DNA of 64,000 nucleotides from Sarocladium kiliense (lineage: Eukaryota; Ascomycota; Sordariomycetes; Hypocreales; Sarocladiaceae), in the NCBI GenBank assembly GCA_030734395.1, contig JAUZTG010000012.1, forward strand, positions 1,240,001 to 1,304,000, in the 5' to 3' direction. The notes under the pieces are model-generated. The model was not told the DNA's origin, searched no databases, and saw only the letters and a list, made by a program, of their open reading frames with translations. Shown here piece by piece: positions 11,497 to 20,785 of this stretch. The first letter of the stretch is position 1, and each line of letters starts with the position of its first letter. Both the position numbers and the translations under genes were made by a program.

Positions 11497-14400
11497 TCAC
11501 TCATAACCCCCAAGGTCCTTCAGAGTCATGACCTGACTTGCACCGAACCCAGCTCGACCACCAGCTCTTAAGCTGACACCGTTTTTCAAGCCACCGAGAC
11601 CAAGAATGCGCATCAAGTCACGGCCGGACACTGTGAGATCCTTGCCTGTGTATCCCTTCAGCGCGCACTCCTTGAACACATGCCCGATGAGCTTGTCTCC
11701 CAAGGTCTCCACGCTGCGTCCGCTGGCCCAGTCCTTCTCACGTGTCATCCGGCAGAGGGAGCCAAGCAGATCGTTCCGCACGGCGGAGTCCATGGCAGTG
11801 GTTGCCTGCACCTCAATGCCAACAGTTGAGACGTGGCGACGAAGTTGTTCAAGACATTGCTCGCCGCGCATGGGTTTGAACTCCAGCTCTGTGGCGAAAC
11901 GACTGCGCATACCCTGATTGACGCGCATGAGGCGGTCCATATCCTCCTCATAGCCAGCCAGGACGATGATGAGCTTTCGTCGGAACTTCTCCTTGGTCAC
12001 CGCATCAACGAGCTCACTGACGGCCTCCTCGGCGAACTTGCCCTCGGCCAGCCGATAGGCCTCATCGATAAATAGCACTTTACCAAGTGCGGACTCAAGC
12101 AGGCGGCGCGTTTTGGGTGCGGTCTGACCGCAGTACTCGGCAACCATTTGTGAGGCGGAAACCTCGATCACGTCCGGCGCGGCGAGGAAGCCCATGTCAT
12201 AAAAGATCTTGCCGAGTTTGCGGGCAGTGCTGGTCTTGCCGGTGCCTGGAGCACCTTTGAAGACGAAGGTGAAGGGAATATAGGGGCGGGGATCGAGGTT
12301 TCGAAGCCGCATGCCTTGCGCGATGAGCTGATACGACTCGAATTTGGAAATGATGTCCTCGTAGCCGACAAAGTCTTTGAAGAGCTCCCGCGTGTTGGAG
12401 GCAGCACGCGTGAAGCGATCCCAATCCGGGTCAAAGTCCTCAGGCTCGATGGGCAGCTTGTCGCAGTCTTTCTCGCCGGCTTCCATCTTTGCAACAAGGC
12501 GCTTCGTGCGGGCCATTGAGCCCTTGGAGAGGATATTGTCGACCTCTCCGCCATTGCCGAAGTTGGGTCGAACGGATGCGCGCTGGAGCATTTCGATTGC
12601 TACCTCCCTTGCCTTCTCAGTCATGGGTGTCTTTTGCTGTTCGACCTTGAGGTCCAAGATCTTGCCTAGAACATCTAGACTGAAATCGGGGAACACGAAA
12701 GCGGTGTCGAGTGGGAAGCGTCTGGCGAGGCCGGGATTGCCATTCTGGAACATGTCCTTCATCGCGTTCTCGTAGCCGCAGAGGATCACGCATCGGTCCT
12801 CACCCGGTTGACCTGAAACTTCCGCCACGAGGGTATCGAGGATCCCCCCGCGGAAATCACCATTCTTGTCAGAGTTGCCGTCCTTACCGGGATCTAGCAT
12901 ATGTGCGTCGTCAATGATCAGGACGCTGCCGTTCGCCGTTTGCAGGGCATCCTTGGTGTTGTTCTCGGAGCCGCCAATGTACCGGTCAATGAGGTCTGTC
13001 GAATTCTTAACGACGACCTCGCCTTTTGAGAGGATGCCGAAATCGCTGAGAATCTTTGCGTACAGTTTTGCGACAGTGGTCTTGCCGGTACCTGGTGAAC
13101 CAAGGAATACACGGTTCGCGGAGATGGGGAGCATCTCCTCGCCTCTGAGCTCACGATCCATATTGTCAGACACTTGGTGGACCAGCGACAGGATAGCATC
13201 TTTGACCTCATCGAGACCAACCAGGGTCTGCAGCTCTTTCCACGCAGGGCTCTTCTCGGGTGACATGTCTGGCTTGACGCCCAAGAGGTCTGCCTTGGTC
13301 ATCATGAAGTCTTCTGGGTACTCTCCGTTTCGTCTGGCCTGCTTGAAGCGTTCGTATTGCCGCTTGCAAGCCTCGAAGAAAGCCTTCCGCAGAGCCCACA
13401 TGTTTGTGAAACTCTTCTCACTCGAGCTCTTCTGCACCCGCTTGAGGAGGATGTCCACGAAGTGCCCATCCATTCCGCCCTCGACCGTCATCTTCTTATT
13501 GAAGTTGACGCGCAACATGCCCTCGAAAGCTGTGCGCAATTCTGGTTTCGTATAGTTCTTGAGTTTCAGCATCGGCAACTCGGCGGGAAGCTGTGCATTG
13601 ACGGCCAGGACCTCTCCCATGCCAGAACCTTCTTCGGCGTTGAGAATGAATGCGAAGTTCCCCTTCAGCTCCAGGACAGCACGATAGAGGCGCCACAAGT
13701 TCCATGGCCTATTGTCGATGTGGTGAGCGTCCTCAATGATGATGATGCAGCCTCCGCACATGGGCGCCTGAAGCTTGATGCCATCGAGTGTCTCGGTGAT
13801 GCCGCTGCAGCCGATATTGTATCCCATCCCTTTCTGGATTCCGGTGTACCCCGGCTGAGGTTTGACGAAGCCCATAGAGAGGAGGTACTTGGCGTACAAC
13901 CGTGACACCATCGACTTTCCTGTTCCCTGGTTCCCGCTAAAGATCACATTGAAGTTGGTTTTCTTCAGGACGGTTTCCCGGCGGTCTGCGGCCATGAACT
14001 TTGCCTTGGCACGCAAGAAGAAGGCTTTGACGTCCGTGAGGCCAGGTAGGGACATGACACGCTCGATGTGCTCGTTCTCTGCGAACTCGACCTTCTTCTG
14101 CCGGCACCATTCAAGACGTGAAGGGTCCTCATCCGCACAATCATCCGGACCAAGGCCGTCAATGGACTCGTTATCATCGTCGTCGTCCTCCTCCGACTCT
14201 GCATTGCGGGCTTCAATCTCGTCGAGAAGATGCTCCAGCGCGTTGGCAACATCGAGGAACTCTTGCTGGTGACGTCTCTGTTCCTCGGTCTCCTCGTCTC
14301 CCTCGCTGGTCTCAGACTCTTCGGCCTTCGCCTCCTGGGTCTCGTGATCTCCCTCGGCGTCCTTTGCCTCGACTTCGGTGGTCTCTTCCGAGGCTTTAGG

Positions 14401-14829
14401 GTACGGGGCTTCGCCAAAGAGATATATCAAAGATGAGATCGGGTCATCTAAGTCCGCCCTGGCTTCGATCTCGTTTTGGGTTGCCGAGGGTAATGCTGGT
14501 TGCTCAAGGCCCAGGAGACAGCTTACACGGAACAGTGGATCTGCCGTCTCAAATTGCTTCGCCCAGGAGGGAGGGCCGGGAGGCTGCGGCCTTGCTTCGA
14601 GGCCCAATAACCAGCTGACGCGGAATTGTGAATCTGTCGTCTCGTACTGGCTGGCCCATGCTGGGCAACTTGATGTGATCTCCATACTCTGTAGCCCGAG
14701 GAGCCAGCTGACAGAAAAGTCTGCGTCGTCGGTTTCAAACTCGCATTTCGGCGCCATGGGTTCTGCAGGCTCGATTCCGAGCAGCCAGCTGACTCGGAAG
14801 TCTGGGACAGAGGACTGAAACTCAGCCAT
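11497..14829 (-). CDS. Triple AAA+ (CbxX/SpoVK-type) protein with N-terminal peptide repeats
   Basis: A single-exon 1110-residue protein. Residues 1-140 hold four clear copies and one degenerate copy of a roughly 31-residue unit ending FRVSWLLGLE (10-20, 37-47, 68-78, 99-109, about 129-140). A very acidic linker covers about 147-240. Three AAA+ modules follow, each like the CbbX/SpoVK family: Walker A at 299-306 (GNQGTGKS), 577-584 (GSPGTGKT) and 859-866 (GAPGTGKT). Only module 3 has a canonical Walker B (VLFIDEAY, D922 E923) plus the family's AGYEEDMDRL and MRSRF segments. Module 1 has ED and module 2 has DD at that site. Known bacterial and plastid relatives remodel proteins such as Rubisco; the fungal role is unknown. 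No membrane segment or signal peptide is seen. Start ATG at 14829 is the first in frame. Confidence 0.9.
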   Translation of the reverse strand: MAEFQSSVPDFRVSWLLGIEPAEPMAPKCEFETDDADFSVSWLLGLQSMEITSSCPAWASQYETTDSQFRVSWLLGLEARPQPPGPPSWAKQFETADPLFRVSCLLGLEQPALPSATQNEIEARADLDDPISSLIYLFGEAPYPKASEETTEVEAKDAEGDHETQEAKAEESETSEGDEETEEQRRHQQEFLDVANALEHLLDEIEARNAESEEDDDDDNESIDGLGPDDCADEDPSRLEWCRQKKVEFAENEHIERVMSLPGLTDVKAFFLRAKAKFMAADRRETVLKKTNFNVIFSGNQGTGKSMVSRLYAKYLLSMGFVKPQPGYTGIQKGMGYNIGCSGITETLDGIKLQAPMCGGCIIIIEDAHHIDNRPWNLWRLYRAVLELKGNFAFILNAEEGSGMGEVLAVNAQLPAELPMLKLKNYTKPELRTAFEGMLRVNFNKKMTVEGGMDGHFVDILLKRVQKSSSEKSFTNMWALRKAFFEACKRQYERFKQARRNGEYPEDFMMTKADLLGVKPDMSPEKSPAWKELQTLVGLDEVKDAILSLVHQVSDNMDRELRGEEMLPISANRVFLGSPGTGKTTVAKLYAKILSDFGILSKGEVVVKNSTDLIDRYIGGSENNTKDALQTANGSVLIIDDAHMLDPGKDGNSDKNGDFRGGILDTLVAEVSGQPGEDRCVILCGYENAMKDMFQNGNPGLARRFPLDTAFVFPDFSLDVLGKILDLKVEQQKTPMTEKAREVAIEMLQRASVRPNFGNGGEVDNILSKGSMARTKRLVAKMEAGEKDCDKLPIEPEDFDPDWDRFTRAASNTRELFKDFVGYEDIISKFESYQLIAQGMRLRNLDPRPYIPFTFVFKGAPGTGKTSTARKLGKIFYDMGFLAAPDVIEVSASQMVAEYCGQTAPKTRRLLESALGKVLFIDEAYRLAEGKFAEEAVSELVDAVTKEKFRRKLIIVLAGYEEDMDRLMRVNQGMRSRFATELEFKPMRGEQCLEQLRRHVSTVGIEVQATTAMDSAVRNDLLGSLCRMTREKDWASGRSVETLGDKLIGHVFKECALKGYTGKDLTVSGRDLMRILGLGGLKNGVSLRAGGRAGFGASQVMTLKDLGGYE

Positions 14830-16663
14830 CAGTCTACTTTTCTTGGTGATTCGTCTTGGTGTTATCTTATGGCAGGAAGGAGGAGTATTTTGGGTTGTGG
14901 CTAGAATTGGCAGTCTCGTGAGTCGGAATAAGTATTACAGCAGAAAAGTACAATGTGCTGCACGAAGCTTTGGTGATAAGGTCTGCACCAGAGTTGCGGT
15001 CTCGTCGGCGAATATAGCTGATGTGCTATTAGAGTTTGAAGCTGGGAAGGTGAAAGACAGAACCGCTGGAACTCAAAGCAAATATTTGGCAAAGTGTACA
15101 AGCAGGGGAGACAAGAGCAGGCAGAAGCCAGAGAAAGGTGCAGTCCAGATATATGTAAGCTTTGAATTACGAATGAAGCGCACTACAGGTCAGGCAGCCA
15201 TGCCGCTGAGGGCAGTCGTGCACACCAATGGGATCATCGTGGAGCAGGGGTCCCCCCTATCGTGGCTGCCTCAAGCTCGCTTCAAGATGGGGACTTTGTA
15301 CGCCGATCCACCCGATAGTGCCCTGCTCGCAGGTAAGGTGAGGCGGAGGACAGGAGCATTGAACGTCGAGGATGGGCAGGATGGCCGTATGTAGCACTGC
15401 CCAGCGGGGGGTGCCATGCTGTGTATTGCTGGGGATGAATGGATGGGTGGATGGATGGAGGTCCGCACGGGATCACCAATGCGGATGGGCTTGCCAACAG
15501 CTGCCATCCCCACCTACAACAGGGCTGACGGCACGTCTCTGGTGCTGCAGGCATCTTGGCCGCATCTGTGGGGCCTGTGGCGCGTTGTCTCATACGAAAA
15601 GCGAAGCTGTCTACGGGCCTCCAGGCTGGCTCTGTGTCGCCCGTCCTCATCGCTCACGGTCCGAGTCAACGGCTCCGTCTGGCGCAACGAGAGTGACTCC
15701 ACCGGCGAGTTCCGACTGCACAGCATCTGGTTCACGGGCCTTCACCTTTGCGGCATACAGTGGACTGGGTCAGTCAGTGATGAGGCTCCGCGACCTGAAG
15801 GGGGACCATTTGCCTGGATGAGGTCAGGGGCCGGGGTCGCGCCATGAACGACTACCGAACCACCGTGGCTGGGACTTTGGAGGGACTTTGACCTGTAGTA
15901 GCCGCGATTGATGGCAATTGGTGCTGGTTGACAGGAGATGGAGGCCGCCCTGTGAGCAGGGATGGTTGGTGGTGCATCGTGGCTGAGGAGAAACCCTGTT
16001 GACAAATGCAGATGGGCGGGCTCAAACGCAACCGCCGTGCAGGAGATCGGGGGCGGAGGGACGTATGAGCTCATCGATCTCGGGTAATTTAGATACAGAA
16101 ATGATTGCAACCTTTGGGGATGTTGATCCTTGAGTTGGGCCATGATGACGGAGATGAGAGGCAGGCGAGCGCCGACAACCCCAAGGTAGGCAGCATCGTG
16201 AAGTGGGGGCGTTCTCTATTTGCGCTACCCTTGACATTCCAAATTTGGGTTGCAGCACTGTTGCAGTAGACTCATCGAATAGTCTGATCTGTGACTTCCT
16301 GGATATTCATGTAAGTGACACTTCATGTAGCCGTTGAGATGGCTGAACAAGTTGTCTTGTTGTCTATAAGTCCATCTCAGGCTCCTCCTGGCAAGTGTAC
16401 CAGGTATATCCTTGGGCTCACGACTCTGTTGCCTGTGTGATCACATCATTCCCAAGAACGACTTGATGGGGAAGACTCATTCGCAATTTTGGTAATGAGC
16501 GTAAAGTGCGGAAACGACTGCTCTGTTGGTCCAATACCCAAGGGTTCTCAAGTCCTTCTATTTCACTCCCATCTCGCCTCACATGTACCCTAAGTCTTGC
16601 CAACCCAGGAATCGCCAGCGGTCCAGGTAGGAGGAGTCCAGCTCCAAGTCCTCCATCCATTCT
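14830..16663. other. Intergenic region with a short ATGG tract
   Basis: About 1.8 kb without a supported gene. Only short overlapping frames occur on both strands, with no splice pattern that extends them. It should contain the promoter of the AAA gene (near 14830) and the 3' flank of the small hypothetical gene (near 16663). Confidence 0.45.
15433..15460. repeat. Imperfect (ATGG)n microsatellite
   Basis: The stretch reads as tandem ATGG/GTGG units (GGATGAATGGATGGGTGGATGGATGG), about six imperfect copies. It lies in non-coding DNA and probably has no function beyond length polymorphism. Confidence 0.7.
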
Positions 16664-17170
16664 TCAGTCCTCCATAGCCACGACCTCCATTGCATTGACC
16701 AGTTCACCGTTCTCAATTGATTGGGTGATGAATCTCTGAAGCTTAGTTGCCCGGCAATTGGCGGAAATGGCCGCTTTTCGCCTAGATCTGTTGCGAGGTG
16801 ACAGCCGAACTTTACCATTCTTTTTCAGTGGGTAGGATTCGTGAGTTGAATTGCGGTAGAAGTTCCTGGGGTCTCTGTTGAATTTCTTGCTTGGGGTCTG
16901 TGGCTGCAGTACGGAGGTACTGTGGATTGACCTTGTAGACGGGTGTCGGAGGGCTTGTGACTAATCATGATGAATTTGGTCAGAAGGGGTAGTTTTCAAT
17001 GAGGACTGAAACAATACCTTTTGCACTAGATGCTCTGGAAAGAATATGGATTCCTCGATAGGCGTCGTTTGGCCGGTTGAGAAGGCGTCGGAGTCGCCGA
17101 AGTAGTCACTGAAGTCTGGCTCCGGTCGTTGAACAGGCACGCAAGCCGTCTCCGCCGTGAGATGCTCCAT
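16664..17170 (-). CDS. Small basic hypothetical protein, two exons
   Basis: I do not recognise a family. Exon 1 (17018-17170) starts at the first ATG in frame (MEHLTAETACVPVQ) and is acidic, with DFSDYFGDSDAF. A 57-bp GT..AG intron (16961-17017, GTATTG donor, CTGAC branch, TAG acceptor) joins it in phase 0 to exon 2 (16664-16960). Exon 2 is Arg/Lys-rich (KKNGKVRLSPRNRSRRKAA) and ends EVVAMED. Total 149 residues. The frame continues upstream of the ATG for seven codons without a better start. The acidic N-half and basic C-half could suit a nuclear protein, but that is inference. Confidence rests on the clean intron and phase, not on homology. Confidence 0.5.
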
Positions 17171-18275
17171 GATATCGCTCAAGATTGGCACAAGTTAAGA
17201 GCCAGGAGCTTGAATACAGGAATCGGAGTGTCGCACTGCTCGTGATCTGTCTTGATCTAGAACCTCTCAATGTGTTGCGCTGTCAAATAGACTGACCATA
17301 ATCGGCAATCTGAATCGGAATGAAGCAAGGCTATTTAAGATTGAGACACAAGTAGTAGGCAAGGAGACGAACATGACTGCTGAGGCTCAACTTGGCGGGT
17401 TAGAAGACTTCAGCCAAAGCGACAGGTCACCTCAGGTCGCGCATTGCCCATGATGGCCCCAAGTGGTTCGTGTAGAAAGCGTCCCGACCCAGACAAGACA
17501 ATCGTGTTCAAGACTCTGAAAGGCAGCCTCGTCATTGTTTCAACAGGGGAGCGATCCAACTGAGAAACATCAGATACCCTTTGAGCTCCAGCCCCTGCTG
17601 TCAAGCTCTGGCCCTACGTCCCATCTCAAAATCGTACGCCACCTCAAGACCCATGACGAAAAAGTAACGCAGAAGTCACACGCCACGGTGAGCCCTGAAC
17701 AATGCGTCAAGACCCTGGTGATGACCGGGAGGACTATCCGGCGGCTGTTAGATGATTCAGCCTGCAGGGCGATGATGGTTTCAGCAGAAACCATCAAGAG
17801 ACCTGCCACCTGGGGAAGACGTATAATGACAATTGGATATGGAGGCTCTTTGGAGTCAGAAGCATGTGTCGCAACAGGCTGGATGGGGTTTGTAGGTGGC
17901 CCCCGGAGTTTCGGAACCAACACAATAGGAGTTGGAGACGAGCTGTACATTAAGGATGAAGGGGTCTAATTGAACGCCGGAGGCTGGCTGCTGTATGCCG
18001 GTGCGGGTACGCTTTCTCTGCACGTTGTCTGTAGCGAGTCATACAAGCGACCGGACAGTCTTGACAGAGACCTTTGTCCAAGCCATCTGGGTAGTGTGAC
18101 GTCCCGGCGACCTTGGGTGTGTGCGAGAGTCCGTACAGCCTTCAGATAGGAGGTTGAGCTGGAGGTAGAACAAGAACCAGAACATTTGAAAGAATGAGAA
18201 CATCAATAGATCAGTTAACTAAAGAACCAGAACTGCCATAAAAACACACAGATCCTTCCTCTGCCGAAATTCTCA
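17171..18275. other. Intergenic region, possible hairpin, no clear gene
   Basis: About 1.1 kb. Both strands are open for 126-144 codons near 17535-17969, but neither has a family signature and one is likely the shadow of the other, so no gene is called. A perfect 9-bp inverted repeat with a 4-nt loop lies at 17774-17795. Confidence 0.4.
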
Positions 18276-19019
18276 TCAGACTCGCAACCGATAGACCATG
18301 ACACCTCCCCATTGCACACTATTGCCGTTCTTCTTGACTCTATCTTGATCATGCCCACCCTCCTCGAGCTTAACATCCCCGATTGTCCGAATCCTCTCCT
18401 CATTTTCAACCACGTCTCCTTCAGGTGTCGTCAGACAAATCCTTGGTGTATTGCCTCGAGGTTTCGAGGGTGGGAGGTAGTATTCCAGATTGTCCCAATC
18501 AGCGCCGCGCTGGAATAGTGTTTGCATCGCCGCCCCTGAAGCGCGGGAGACGTCCCCCTTCGTCTGGGTTACTGTCACAACTCCAGTAGCAACGCCAGAT
18601 GAAAGAGTGACGTTGTGATTGGAAGAAGCGAGAAGGCTGTGGCGCTTGCATGGCCGAGAGCTTTGGGTCGGAGTTGTGGTTCGTTGGGGGCAGAGAACCA
18701 ACTTTCCGCTTTTAGATACGGTGAGATTCTGAGTTGTGCTAAGGCGAAGGGTGAGAACGGCAATAGAAGGGTCTGAAACAACTGAAGAGACCTTTGAGCG
18801 TTTGTCTGACGATACAAGGCGACCGACGAAGACCAATTTGCCTGGCCTAGTAATGGCCGGGTTGCTTTGATGGGCTTTCTCATCCACATGAGTTGGCTTT
18901 GCGGCAGCTATGTCTTCTTCAGTGGTCTCATTCGAAGAGATTGCTGCTGGGGCAGTATCTCCAGCCTCGGGTACTTGAAGTAACTGATTCGAATGTCCGT
19001 CACTGTTTGTGGCTGTCAT
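18276..19019 (-). CDS. Hypothetical protein, second cistron of a close pair
   Basis: A 247-residue open frame starting at an ATG placed directly after a strong splice acceptor. The leader intron at 19020-19075 has a GTGAGT donor, a perfect TACTAAC branch and a CTGCAG acceptor. No domain is recognised. The protein is Ser/Thr-rich with LVFVGRLVSSDKRSK, a central Ser/Thr region, RGADWDNLEYYLPPSK and a charged C-terminal third ending VMVYRLRV. It lies on the same strand just downstream of the 327-residue gene. After splicing only 10 nt would separate that gene's stop from this ATG, so the two may share one mRNA. Both proteins contain a DWD[DN]L motif, which may be chance. Confidence 0.6.
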   Translation of the reverse strand: MTATNSDGHSNQLLQVPEAGDTAPAAISSNETTEEDIAAAKPTHVDEKAHQSNPAITRPGKLVFVGRLVSSDKRSKVSSVVSDPSIAVLTLRLSTTQNLTVSKSGKLVLCPQRTTTPTQSSRPCKRHSLLASSNHNVTLSSGVATGVVTVTQTKGDVSRASGAAMQTLFQRGADWDNLEYYLPPSKPRGNTPRICLTTPEGDVVENEERIRTIGDVKLEEGGHDQDRVKKNGNSVQWGGVMVYRLRV

Positions 19020-19085
19020 CTGCAGTTCGAGTGTTAGTAATTGCTACCATGGGACCAGCGACTAGAGAGACTCACCTACTGGGGC

Positions 19086-20069
19086 TTAATCTTCATCTTG
19101 ATCCCATTGAATCAAATCATCCCAATCTCCAGCCTGAGGCGGAAAGATCTCAGAGCTTCCCTGGCTTGTGGCAGGAGTTGCAATGGTATCTTCAGCATCC
19201 AACACGGTCGATGAGGAGGCAGTTCCACCATCTCCGCTGTCGCTGGACTCATTTTCCGAGTAAGGTGGCTCGAGGACGGTGTTGTTCATCATAGAATGTT
19301 CGTACGCAATCTTCTGCAGCGTGGTCATGGCATCCCAAGCCTCTTTTATATTGCGGCGAAACATCCCCTGTAGCAACTGGCTCATTTTGCCATGCTCCGA
19401 GGAATCCGTTTCGTACCCATCTTCAACAGGCTGGGCGGCGGCTGGGTCAGGTACAGTGACTTGCTCAGAAGAGTCCTGGCCAATTGTCCCGGACGAGGAT
19501 TGGACTGGGCTGGTGCTCTTCAGGGGAGGGGCGTAGTCCTCATCGTCTGGGAACCTGGTCTGCCAGAGCTTGCTCAAGTTGTGCGTATTGCCTAGGCTTT
19601 TGGAACGATACTGGGTCCGCGAGATGGTGGTGATGGTAGCTGAAGGACGCTCGGAGCTTGCTTTGCGGAGAAGGTCACGACAGCAAGTAGTGCTGTAGCC
19701 ATCAGGAATAGGAGCATCAGGCTTCGTGATACAATCCTCCTGAAGGCTGTCATAATCGGAGTAATTCGGCAATTCCACCTGATCAGACAATGATACTCCA
19801 TCTAGAAAGCATTCATAATGGGAACCGGCCTGACTGGGTTCCCTAGGCTCCTTAGGTGGATCCTGCTGAGAAAAGATCTCAGGCATAGAAGAAAGAGAAG
19901 AAGAGTTTGTGTTACCTGCAAGGCCGAGATCCTCAGTTGGCAGACCGTGAAGATAGCGACGCAATGCCTGTTCCACAGCGGTATTGATGACCTGTTGCTC
20001 GACGGGGCAGAGTTGCTGAATCTCTCTCATTACAGGAACCTCCTTGTGCTCTCTATTTTGCTCGGCCAT
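19086..20069 (-). CDS. Hypothetical acidic protein, first cistron of a close pair
   Basis: A 327-residue protein starting MAEQNREHKEVPVMREIQQL; the frame is open for 48 codons upstream but contains no other ATG, so 20069 is the first ATG. The N-terminal 45 residues look helical (EQQVINTAVEQALRRYLHGL). The middle is Ser/Pro-rich and low in complexity. A second helical patch reads KMSQLLQGMFRRNIKEAWDA, and the C-terminus is acidic, ending GDWDDLIQWDQDED. No signal peptide, membrane segment or known domain is seen. It could be a disordered regulator or adaptor, but no function can be assigned. See the downstream gene for the possible shared transcript. Confidence 0.6.
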   Translation of the reverse strand: MAEQNREHKEVPVMREIQQLCPVEQQVINTAVEQALRRYLHGLPTEDLGLAGNTNSSSLSSMPEIFSQQDPPKEPREPSQAGSHYECFLDGVSLSDQVELPNYSDYDSLQEDCITKPDAPIPDGYSTTCCRDLLRKASSERPSATITTISRTQYRSKSLGNTHNLSKLWQTRFPDDEDYAPPLKSTSPVQSSSGTIGQDSSEQVTVPDPAAAQPVEDGYETDSSEHGKMSQLLQGMFRRNIKEAWDAMTTLQKIAYEHSMMNNTVLEPPYSENESSDSGDGGTASSSTVLDAEDTIATPATSQGSSEIFPPQAGDWDDLIQWDQDED

Positions 20070-20785
20070 ATTGAAGGTCAGAGGAGAGCGGGAGGTTCTT
20101 TGATAGTGAGATATCCTGATAGAGGCAGAAGAATGCTTTCCGTCTTGTGGTGACCACTTGAGTACAATGAACAAGAGCTTGAGTAATGTAGATTTCTGAA
20201 GAAAGAGAAGCAAAGCCTTCGAACATCAGAAGTTCGCACATTATGTAGTCTGCATCGTCTGTACGTCGACGATCAAGCTTTACAACCACGAAAGTGTGAA
20301 TTCAGGAGTGCACTCTGTATTGTGTTGAAAGTTAAATATGCTGCAGATACTCAGGACTAAAGGCTACAAACTTGAACTCTATTATTCTAAACGAGAACGC
20401 CTACGAACTATCTCCAAGACATGATGTCTGGTTTCCGCAGACCCGAACATCAGTTCATGAGCAATGCGACATTTTCACCTCTAAGGCTCCTTAATGCCAT
20501 CAAGTACCTTATGGTACGGTTCGGTTGAACCCGGCCTCTATCACTAGACAGGAGCTTGAGAAGTGAACCACAAATCCTCCTGAGATGGTGTATCCACTGT
20601 TGTGTAGATATACCCACAGGCTTCTCTGCGTAATACAAGGGGAGTTCTGAGTCAAGTCTACGTCCCCACGCCCCCAGATTTCACATATAGCATCACTTTG
20701 TAAATCTCCTGAACATTGGAGTCGTATCCAATTATTTTGTCATTAAGAATAGATGGCTTCATGCCCTTTACAACTCCACATCTTA
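20070..20785. other. Intergenic region
   Basis: Between the start of the 327-residue hypothetical gene and the 3' end of GPI1, both on the minus strand. Only a 62-codon frame and shorter ones occur; nothing supportable. Confidence 0.45.

Noticed and set aside
11606..14436. Long plus- and minus-strand frames inside the AAA gene
   Set aside because: They are antisense or shifted shadows of the 1110-residue coding frame.
15282..16258. Several 75-150 codon frames on both strands
   Set aside because: Overlapping each other in all frames, no conserved pattern; treated as non-coding.
17535..17969. Opposed 144- and 126-codon frames
   Set aside because: Could be one small gene, but I see no start context, homology or splicing to choose a strand.
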